64,000 nt of DNA, taken from NCBI RefSeq assembly GCF_025244725.1, contig NZ_CP104203.1, forward strand, positions 496,001-560,000, in the 5' to 3' direction. Made by a program: the position numbers and the translations under genes. Shown in pieces: positions 53,062 to 59,877 of this stretch. Below the pieces are notes generated by a model. That model was not told where the DNA came from, ran no database searches, and saw nothing but the letters and a program-made list of their open reading frames with translations. Each line of letters starts with the position of its first letter. Positions within the stretch are counted from its first letter, which is position 1. This stretch comes from Chryseobacterium oranimense (GTDB lineage Bacteria; Bacteroidota; Bacteroidia; Flavobacteriales; Weeksellaceae).

Positions 53062-55494
53062 ATGCAGACAACCTATATTGAAACACAGCAAATTTCTTTC
53101 CAGGATTTTAAAAATCAGATACTTGAAGATTATAGATTAGGAAGGATATCGCGCGAAATGTCCTATCTTGGAAGAAGAGAAGTACTGACAGGAAAAGCTA
53201 AATTCGGAATTTTTGGGGATGGTAAGGAACTTCCTCAGCTGGCAATGGCGAAGGTTTTCAGAAATGGAGACTTCCGTTCAGGATATTACAGGGATCAGAC
53301 TTTTGCATTAGCGGTAGATGCTTTAACGGTTGAAAGCTTTTTTGCACAGCTGTATGCAGATACAAGTGTAGAAAGAGAGCCGGCATCAGCGGGTAGACAG
53401 ATGAACGGACACTTCGCAACAAGAAGTTTAAACGAAGACGGAAGCTGGAAAGACCTTACGGCACAGAAAAACATCTCTTCCGATATTTCTCCTACAGCAG
53501 GACAGATGCCAAGGCTTTTAGGGTTGGCTCAGGCTTCCAAAGTGTATAAAAGTGTAAAATTTGAAGGTTCTGAAAAGTTTTCAAAAGAAGGAAATGAAAT
53601 TGCTTTCGGTACCATTGGGGATGCTTCTACAGCAGAAGGACACTTCTGGGAAACCCTGAATGCGGCCTGTGCTCTTCAGGTTCCAATGATTGTTTCTATA
53701 TGGGATGATGGCTACGGAATTTCTGTTCCGACCAGAAATCAGAGAGCAAAAGCGGATATTGCTGAAATGCTGAGCGGTTTTCAGAGAAAAGAAGGTGAAA
53801 ATCAGGGTTGCGAGATCATTCAGGTAAAAGCATGGGATTATCCTTCATTACTGGATGCTTATGCAAGGGCAGAACATTTTGCAAGAACGGAAAGTATCCC
53901 GGTTGTGGTTCACGTTATTGAAGTTACACAGCCTCAGGGACATTCTACTTCAGGGTCTCATGAGAGATATAAAAATGAAGAGCGTCTTTCGTGGGAGGCA
54001 GATTTCGATGGTTTGGTTAAATTTAAAGAATGGATCCTGAACTATTCAATCGAAATTGAAGGAAAAGAAGAAATTATTGCTTCAGCAGAAGAATTGGATA
54101 CAATCGACGAAGAAGCTAAAAAAATAGTAAAAGCAGGTCAGAAAAATGCCTGGGAAAATTACCAGAAGACCATTACGGATCTAATTCAGTCGGTTCTTCC
54201 TTTAGTTGAAAACATTAAAGGGCAGAATGCTGAAATCGAAGCTTATATCGCTCAGTTCAATAAGCTTGTTTCCAAAGCGAAAAAAGATGTTTTCCATCTG
54301 ACAAGAAAAGTATTATTAGCTACAAGAGGAACAAATTCTGCAGAAAGAGCCCAGCTGATGCAGAAGTACAATGAAATCTTTGAAACAGAAAAAGACAACT
54401 ATTCTTCTCACTTATATTCCCAATCTCAGTGGAAAGCTGAAAATGTGAAGGAGATCAAGCCGGTTTTCTCAGACAGCTCTGAAGAAGTGGACGGAAGAGT
54501 AGTGGTAAGAAATAATTTTGACAAAATTTTTGAAAAATATCCTCAGACTTTAGTATTTGGTGAAGATGCCGGAAATATAGGTGATGTCAACCAAGGATTG
54601 GAAGGAATGCAGGAAAAATACGGTGATGTGCGTGTAGCAGATACCGGAATCCGTGAAGCCACTATTCTTGGTCAGGGAATCGGGATGGCGATGAGAGGTC
54701 TGAGACCTATCGCTGAAATCCAGTATTTAGACTATATCCTTTACTGTTTACAAGGAATGAGCGACGATCTGGCAACTGTTCAGTACAGAACAAAAGGAGG
54801 TCAGAAAGCGCCTGTAATTATCAGAACAAGAGGTCACAGACTGGAAGGTGTTTGGCATTCAGGTTCTCCGATGGCGGGAATTCTGAACCTTTCTAAAGGT
54901 ATCCTAGTATTGGTTCCGAGAAACCTGACGAAAGCTGCCGGTTTTTACAACACAATGCTTCAAAGCGATGACCCGGCTGTCATTGTTGAATGCCTGAACG
55001 GATACAGGTTAAAAGAAAAACAGCCTGATAACCTGGGTGAATTCACAGTTCCTGTAGGAAAAATTGAAGTAACCAAAGAAGGAAAGGATGTCACGTTGGT
55101 AACCTATGGTTCTACCTGGAGAATTGTGATGGATGCAGCTGAACAATTGGAAAAATTGGGAATCTCTGCAGAAGTTATCGATGTTCAGTCTTTAATTCCT
55201 TTCGATTTAACGAATGAAATTTCAGAAAGTGTTAAGAGAACCAACAGATTAGTTGTTATTGACGAAGATGTGGAAGGTGGAACTTCAGCATTTATTCTTC
55301 AACAAATTTTAGAGAAACAAAAAGCATTCAGATATCTGGATTCAGATCCGTTAACGATTGCTGCGAATGATCACAGACCTGCGTATGCAAGTGACGGAGA
55401 TTACTTCAGCAAGCCGTCTGCAGATGATATGGTGGAAAGAATCTATGCTATGTTCAATGAAACAAATCCTCAGAAATATCCTGCGATATTTTAG
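53062..55494 (+). CDS. 2-oxoacid dehydrogenase E1, fused alpha and beta subunits
   Basis: 810 residues that join E1 alpha (about 1-360) and E1 beta (about 470-810) of a 2-oxoacid (branched-chain type) dehydrogenase. The alpha half has the ThDP region FGTIGDASTAEGHFWETLNAACALQVPMIVSIWDDGYGIS, quoted in parts: GDAST...WDDGYG where the family usually has GDG...NN. The beta half has FGEDAGNIGDVNQGLEGMQEKYGDVRVADTGIREA-type sequence and DEDVEGGTSAF. The fused form is common in Bacteroidetes and would feed an E2/E3 made elsewhere. Single gene, terminator behind. I leave the symbol empty because substrate (branched-chain or other) is not proven. Confidence 0.9.
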   Translation: MQTTYIETQQISFQDFKNQILEDYRLGRISREMSYLGRREVLTGKAKFGIFGDGKELPQLAMAKVFRNGDFRSGYYRDQTFALAVDALTVESFFAQLYADTSVEREPASAGRQMNGHFATRSLNEDGSWKDLTAQKNISSDISPTAGQMPRLLGLAQASKVYKSVKFEGSEKFSKEGNEIAFGTIGDASTAEGHFWETLNAACALQVPMIVSIWDDGYGISVPTRNQRAKADIAEMLSGFQRKEGENQGCEIIQVKAWDYPSLLDAYARAEHFARTESIPVVVHVIEVTQPQGHSTSGSHERYKNEERLSWEADFDGLVKFKEWILNYSIEIEGKEEIIASAEELDTIDEEAKKIVKAGQKNAWENYQKTITDLIQSVLPLVENIKGQNAEIEAYIAQFNKLVSKAKKDVFHLTRKVLLATRGTNSAERAQLMQKYNEIFETEKDNYSSHLYSQSQWKAENVKEIKPVFSDSSEEVDGRVVVRNNFDKIFEKYPQTLVFGEDAGNIGDVNQGLEGMQEKYGDVRVADTGIREATILGQGIGMAMRGLRPIAEIQYLDYILYCLQGMSDDLATVQYRTKGGQKAPVIIRTRGHRLEGVWHSGSPMAGILNLSKGILVLVPRNLTKAAGFYNTMLQSDDPAVIVECLNGYRLKEKQPDNLGEFTVPVGKIEVTKEGKDVTLVTYGSTWRIVMDAAEQLEKLGISAEVIDVQSLIPFDLTNEISESVKRTNRLVVIDEDVEGGTSAFILQQILEKQKAFRYLDSDPLTIAANDHRPAYASDGDYFSKPSADDMVERIYAMFNETNPQKYPAIF

Positions 55495-55517
55495 TTAGGA
55501 CTTTTAGATAAAATAAA

Positions 55518-55545
55518 GCCGCTTTCTTTTGGGAAGCGGTTTTTA
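55518..55545 (+). terminator. Terminator of the E1 gene
   Basis: CCGCTTTC (55519-55526) pairs with GGAAGCGG (about 55532-55539, one G-T pair), followed by TTTTT. Confidence 0.75.
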
Positions 55546-55611
55546 ATTTATACTTGTTAAACTATTTAGTTATAAACATGAAATTCAAACTTTTAAAGAA
55601 ATAAAAGGCCA

Positions 55612-56001
55612 TCAAACGACAGCCTTTTTTGTATTCTTTTGTTGCAAAAGAGTTTTGCAGTCTTTCTCTTTCTCAGGATCATACACATGATATTTCGTTT
55701 CCCACTCTTCCAGCTGATATAAGATTGGTAACAATGCCAATCCTTTTTCCGTCAATGAATATTCTACTCTTGGAGGGATTTCTTTAAATTCTTCACGAAT
55801 TACCAGTCCGTCGGCTTCCATTTCACGTAACTGGTCGGTTAAGACTTTTCTGGAAATTACATTAATCCGCACCGCAAGTTCTCCAAAACGTAATTTTCGG
55901 TCCTTAATCACCAATACGATGATCGGTTTCCATTTGCTTCCTAAGGCTGACATTGCTTTTCCTAAAGGACAGCTGTAAGCCATTAATTCATTTTGCTTCA
56001 T
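55612..56001 (-). CDS. HxlR family transcriptional regulator
   Basis: 129-residue winged-helix regulator. CPLGKAMSALGSKWKPIIVLVIKDRKLRFGEL is the HxlR N-terminal helix with its conserved Cys (quoted in parts); VLTDQLREMEADGLV and PPRVEYSLTEKGLALLPIL are the recognition helix and wing. Cys10 is in the position used by thiol-sensing members (HypR, YodB, QorR). It is divergent from an old-yellow-enzyme gene, a classic pair in which the regulator senses quinones or electrophiles and controls the reductase. Confidence 0.92.
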   Translation of the reverse strand: MKQNELMAYSCPLGKAMSALGSKWKPIIVLVIKDRKLRFGELAVRINVISRKVLTDQLREMEADGLVIREEFKEIPPRVEYSLTEKGLALLPILYQLEEWETKYHVYDPEKEKDCKTLLQQKNTKKAVV

Positions 56002-56003
56002 AT

Positions 56004-56100
56004 GTTACTTTTACGTTACTAATGTAAGTTACTGCAAAGTTACCACTTTTTTAAATTTAAAAGATACAAAAATGAACTATTATTAGTTACTTTGTGTAAC
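56004..56100. promoter_or_regulatory. GTTAC box cluster, probable HxlR operators
   Basis: Between the divergent HxlR and oxidoreductase genes, GTTAC occurs at 56004, 56015, 56028, 56039 and 56086, and its reverse GTAAC at 56096, giving the palindrome GTTAC-N5-GTAAC just ahead of the oxidoreductase gene. A second inverted pair is TTAC-TAAT-GTAA at 56016-56027. These are good candidate dimer sites for the regulator. Confidence 0.65.
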
Positions 56101-56123
56101 AATTATAAAATACCAATTTAAAA

Positions 56124-57185
56124 ATGAGTACAGAATCATTATTTAAACCTTTCACTTATAAAAGTCTTGAACTTAAAAATAGAATTGTAATGGCTCCTAT
56201 GACCAGAGCCCAGTCTGACAATGGAGTTCCTACCCAGAATATTGCAGAATATTATGCCAGAAGAGCGGCTTCAGAAGTCGGATTGATTCTTTCTGAAGGA
56301 ACTGTCATTAACAGAACTGCTTCAAAAAATATGCAGAATATCCCGGATTTCTATGGCAATGAAGCATTGGCTGGCTGGAAAAACGTTATCAATGCAGTTC
56401 ATCAGAACGGAGGTAAAATGGGGCCTCAGATCTGGCATGTGGGAGATACAAGAATGTCCGAAGATTATCCTCTGGCGCCAATGGAGAAGGCTTCAACAAT
56501 GACTTTGGAAGATATTCAGGATACCATTGCACAGTTTGCAGCTTCTGCAAAATCCGCAAAGGATTTAGGCTTTGATGTTGTTGAAGTTCATGGAGCCCAC
56601 GGATACCTTATTGACCAGTTCTTTTGGGAAGTTACCAATACAAGAACCGATGAATATGGCGGAAAAACAATCAAAGAGAGAAGCCGCTTCGCGATAGATG
56701 TGATTAAAGCGATAAGAGAAGCAGTAGGTGAGGATTTCACCATTATTCTTCGTCTTTCACAATGGAAACAGCAGGATTATAGCAGCAGGTTGGCTTTAAC
56801 ACCAACAGAAATGGAAGATTGGCTGTTACCTTTAAAAGATGCCGGAGTAGATATTTTCCACTGCTCGCAGCGTCGTTTCTGGGAACCGGAATTTGAAGGT
56901 TCAGACTTAAACTTTGCAGGTTGGGCAAAGAAAATTACAGGCCAGCCAACAATCACTGTTGGTTCCGTAGGTTTAAAAGGAGATTTTATGGGAGCTTTTG
57001 CTGGTCAGGGAACTGAAAAAACAGATTTGACTGAATTAATCAAAAGGCTTGACAATGAAGAATTTGACCTTGTTGCAGTAGGACGTGCCATTTTGCAGGA
57101 TCCTCAATGGGTTCAAAAGATAAAAACAGGAAATACCGGAGAACTGCTGGACTTTTCAGCGGAAAGCATGGGAAAACTGTATTAA
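56124..57185 (+). CDS. Old-yellow-enzyme family NADH:flavin oxidoreductase
   Basis: 353-residue FMN-dependent TIM barrel (NemA/OPR type) that reduces activated alkenes, quinones or nitro-compounds. Family motifs: NRIVMAPMTRAQS (about 19-31), GLILSEGTVIN, GPQIWHVGDTR, GFDVVEVHGAHGYLIDQFFWEVTNTRTDEYGG (in parts, about 150-180) with the catalytic region, and FDLVAVGRAILQDPQW near the end. It lies behind an HxlR-type regulator, which suggests induction by electrophiles. Not co-transcribed with the peptide genes that follow on the opposite strand. Confidence 0.92.
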   Translation: MSTESLFKPFTYKSLELKNRIVMAPMTRAQSDNGVPTQNIAEYYARRAASEVGLILSEGTVINRTASKNMQNIPDFYGNEALAGWKNVINAVHQNGGKMGPQIWHVGDTRMSEDYPLAPMEKASTMTLEDIQDTIAQFAASAKSAKDLGFDVVEVHGAHGYLIDQFFWEVTNTRTDEYGGKTIKERSRFAIDVIKAIREAVGEDFTIILRLSQWKQQDYSSRLALTPTEMEDWLLPLKDAGVDIFHCSQRRFWEPEFEGSDLNFAGWAKKITGQPTITVGSVGLKGDFMGAFAGQGTEKTDLTELIKRLDNEEFDLVAVGRAILQDPQWVQKIKTGNTGELLDFSAESMGKLY

Positions 57186-57332
57186 ATATATCCATATCGT
57201 GAATGGTTAATGGTGAATTCATTTCGCTGTCAATTTTTAATTTCTGGGAATAATTATAATTCACTTGCAGAGCAAAATTAACTATTGACTATTCACTTTA
57301 AATATTAAATTTTCACCTATCTATTATTTAAG

Positions 57333-57366
57333 AAACCCGCTTTCAGAATCTCTGAAAGCGGGTTTT
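57333..57366. terminator. Perfect 15-bp stem terminator between convergent genes
   Basis: AAACCCGCTTTCAGA (57333-57347), a 3-base loop, and TCTGAAAGCGGGTTT (57351-57365) pair without mismatch. It stands between the oxidoreductase gene and the GG-leader peptide gene on the other strand. Confidence 0.92.
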
Positions 57367-57374
57367 ATCTGCTC

Positions 57375-57536
57375 TTAATCCGGGCATTCCATTGTGTTTG
57401 AAATACATTTCCAGCGGGAAGGAAATCCGTTTTTAGGCGGAATATAGCATGCAATTGTTCCTTCAGGACATTCAGGAGCATTTCCCCCGTTGATTTTCTT
57501 TAAATCCGGTTTTGTTAATTTTTTTAGATTTTTCAT
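57375..57536 (-). CDS. GG-leader cysteine peptide (bacteriocin-like), copy 1
   Basis: A 53-residue peptide. The leader MKNLKKLTKPDLKKINGG is a double-glycine type, cut after GG at residue 18 by C39-type exporters. The core of 35 residues holds four Cys (23, 30, 44, 51), Pro-rich ends and the string NAPECPEGTIACY. The four cysteines suggest two disulfides. The paralogue 45 bases upstream shares the leader and core pattern. In flavobacteria these are annotated bacteriocin-like, but activity is unproven; signalling or surface roles are possible. No exporter gene is within the window. The stop is followed within 10 bases by a terminator. Confidence 0.85.
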   Translation of the reverse strand: MKNLKKLTKPDLKKINGGNAPECPEGTIACYIPPKNGFPSRWKCISNTMECPD

Positions 57537-57580
57537 ACTTTTCGATTTAGTTTAAAATGTAAGCTTTGCTTAATCAGATC

Positions 57581-57739
57581 TTAGTTCGGACATCCAACAC
57601 CCGGCTCACAGGTCCAGTAACTTGGAATACCGTTTTGAGGACGGTGATAGCATGCAGTTGTTCCGTCCGGACATTCAGGAGCACTGCCTCCGTTGATTTT
57701 TTTCAGATCTGATTTTACTAATTTTTTTAAATTTTTCAT
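57581..57739 (-). CDS. GG-leader cysteine peptide (bacteriocin-like), copy 2
   Basis: A 52-residue paralogue of the next downstream peptide. Leader MKNLKKLVKSDLKKINGG; core starts SAPECPDGTTACY and has Cys at 23, 30, 44 and 50. The two cores share CP-GT-ACY--P-NG-PS-W-C----CP, so they arose by tandem duplication and are kept by selection on Cys and Trp. The two genes lie 45 bases apart and are likely transcribed together, behind the terminator of the peptidase gene. Confidence 0.85.
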   Translation of the reverse strand: MKNLKKLVKSDLKKINGGSAPECPDGTTACYHRPQNGIPSYWTCEPGVGCPN

Positions 57740-57825
57740 AGATAATAATTTGTTTGATACTTAAAAGTAGAATATTTTCACTTAACAGCGAAATAATTTA
57801 GGTAAAAATATAGAAACAATAAAAC

Positions 57826-57859
57826 AACCGCGCTCCGAAATATTTCGGAGCGCGGTTTT
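57826..57859 (-). terminator. Strong terminator between the C1 peptidase and the GG-leader peptide genes
   Basis: AACCGCGCTCCGAAA (57826-57840) pairs with TTTCGGAGCGCGGTT (57843-57857); the very GC-rich stem is followed on the minus strand by a T-rich stretch. It ends the peptidase transcript before the peptide genes. Confidence 0.9.
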
Positions 57860-57913
57860 AACAGATTTAAATATCTAAAATTACCGTCAGAGACAGTAAC
57901 AGTGATTTATTGA

Positions 57914-59116
57914 TTACAAACCAATATTTTTAGTAGGCTTTAGCTGTTTCAGGATGCTTTTAGGAACAGCATTCTTATGAATAAGAATAGCTGTCGATTT
58001 ATATTCCACGTAAGGTCTAGTTACATAAATATAACCCTCGAAATCGTTGGTTACACCCCACGAATTCTTTACCATATAATATTCTTTGCCCGTTTGGTCT
58101 TTTGCAAGCCCTACGATGTGCATACCGTGATCATCCGTTGTTGACAGGTTGTTAAGCGCTTTTTGACGAAGATCTTCTGTAATGGTTTTATCTTTTTTAG
58201 ATTCAGTAAATAAAGACTGCTTGTTCTCATCGGTTATCGTGTTCAGGTCGATATCCGGAACATAAGCCACCCCGTTTTTGTAAGAGAAATAAGGTTCGGT
58301 AACGTCTGTTGCCCAACCTACAGAATATCCTTTGTTTACAGCATTGTCAATGATAGCTGTAAGATCTTTCATCGGAACATTCCAGTCAGAATCGTGGCTC
58401 CAGTTATCAGGAATAGGAACTACAAATTTTTGGTAATACGGATAATCTTTATAAGAAGAGATTTCGATATAATCTTCAGGGTTGATTCCTACCACTTCTT
58501 TAGCAAATGTTTTAGGAGTATAATTTTTCCCTTCATAAGTAAAGTTAGCGGGCACTTTTCCAAGGTATTCATCCAGAATTGCATCTACCGGATCCATCCA
58601 GTTATCAGTCAGTTTTGATTTTGAGCCTGCCTGAACAAGACTGTCTAAAACGGTTTTTAATTTCCCCTGCATTTCTTTGAAGTTATTCAGGGTTTGTCCT
58701 GCTTTCAGACCTGTATAAACATCCTGGGGAACAGCACCGTATTTTTTGTACATATTGATAACGTCATGCAGTTCGCCTCCGTCGCCCCAGCTAATGGCTC
58801 CGTTGTTCAGAACAAACAATTTAGCTTTATCATGGTAAGAGTTCCTCGCTGTAAAGATTTCAGCAAGATCTACAGGTTTTTTACCCATTCTCTGCATTTC
58901 GGATTCCAGGAATGAATTTCCTGAATAGCTCCAGCAAGTTCCTGATGAACCCTGGTTTTTTACTGAAGTAGCCCCCACGTCCTTTAACGTTGTGAACTGG
59001 AAATTAGCATTTTGAGATTGATTGTTTTTTAATTTGTTGATCAAGTCATCTTGGGCAAACATCATACTTCCTGCAGACAAAACAAAAAGTAATGAGGCAA
59101 TTTTGGTATTTTTCAT
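57914..59116 (-). CDS. Exported C1 (papain/bleomycin-hydrolase-like) cysteine peptidase
   Basis: 400 residues. A signal peptide is present (MKNTKIASLLFVLSAGSMMFAQ). The catalytic elements are Gln55 and Cys61 in KNQGSSGTCWSYSGNSFLE, His333 in DHGMHIVG and Asn351 in VKNSWG. The size and the order resemble the C1B (PepC/bleomycin hydrolase) family, but those are cytosolic; here a signal puts it in the periplasm or outside. It is divergent from the sigma factor and ahead of two GG-leader peptide genes, from which it is cut off by a terminator. A link to processing of those peptides is possible, but unproven. Confidence 0.88.
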   Translation of the reverse strand: MKNTKIASLLFVLSAGSMMFAQDDLINKLKNNQSQNANFQFTTLKDVGATSVKNQGSSGTCWSYSGNSFLESEMQRMGKKPVDLAEIFTARNSYHDKAKLFVLNNGAISWGDGGELHDVINMYKKYGAVPQDVYTGLKAGQTLNNFKEMQGKLKTVLDSLVQAGSKSKLTDNWMDPVDAILDEYLGKVPANFTYEGKNYTPKTFAKEVVGINPEDYIEISSYKDYPYYQKFVVPIPDNWSHDSDWNVPMKDLTAIIDNAVNKGYSVGWATDVTEPYFSYKNGVAYVPDIDLNTITDENKQSLFTESKKDKTITEDLRQKALNNLSTTDDHGMHIVGLAKDQTGKEYYMVKNSWGVTNDFEGYIYVTRPYVEYKSTAILIHKNAVPKSILKQLKPTKNIGL

Positions 59117-59347
59117 TACTATAAAAGATTATTTATATGAATAGTCGTTCATATTAAAGATTTGTTACAAAGGGAAAAGTTAAATTTGGGTGAATAAAAA
59201 AAATGAAAAGGTTAAACGGTAAAACAGCAAAAAGGGGCAATATGCAGACACTATTTGGTTTCATATTCTTAGCTTTTTTACAAAAAATAAAACCATTTTC
59301 CAACCCATCTGAAAGTTTAAGCATCTATAAGAGTATAAAGCCTGACT

Positions 59348-59866
59348 ATGGAAAGAGAATTACTATTAGAATGCCAGCGTAGCAGCCGCAGTGCACAGCG
59401 GAAGGTATACGAGAAAATGGCGGGCAAGCTGTACTCAGTCTGCAGACGCTATCTGAAAAACGATGAAGATATTGAAGAAGTACTGGCCGATACTTTTTAC
59501 AAGATATTCACCAAGATTACCCAGCTTCAGAATCTGGATACTTTTGAAGCATGGGCCAGAAAAATTGCTGTGAATGAATGCCTTCAAAAGCTGCGGACCA
59601 CTAAAGCTCAGTTCATCTCTATGGATGAAAGCTTCGTGGAGACTTCAGGCATCTTGTCAGAAAATATTTCGTTTGAAAAAGATATCCTGAGCCTCCTGAA
59701 CTTTCTTCCCGAAGGCTGCCGAGCAATATTCAATCTTTTTGCGATAGAAGGATATCCGCATAAGGAAATTGCGGCTATGCTTTCCATTAGCGAAGGAACA
59801 TCGAAATCCCAACTCAATTTTGCAAGGAAAAAATTACAGGAACTTTTGATCAATCAGAACATTTAA
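59348..59866 (+). CDS. ECF-type RNA polymerase sigma factor
   Basis: 172 residues. Region 2 (about 15-80: KMAGKLYSVCRRYLKNDEDIEEVLADTFYKIFTKI) and region 4 (about 115-165: LNFLPEGCRAIFNLFAIEGYPHKEIAAMLSISEGTSKSQLNFARKKLQ) are both present, in parts quoted. The gene is followed after 11 bases by the VWA/plug fusion gene, which has an anti-sigma-like N-terminus, so the two form a sigma and anti-sigma-like pair. Confidence 0.93.
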   Translation: MERELLLECQRSSRSAQRKVYEKMAGKLYSVCRRYLKNDEDIEEVLADTFYKIFTKITQLQNLDTFEAWARKIAVNECLQKLRTTKAQFISMDESFVETSGILSENISFEKDILSLLNFLPEGCRAIFNLFAIEGYPHKEIAAMLSISEGTSKSQLNFARKKLQELLINQNI

Positions 59867-59877
59867 ACTTTAGAACA

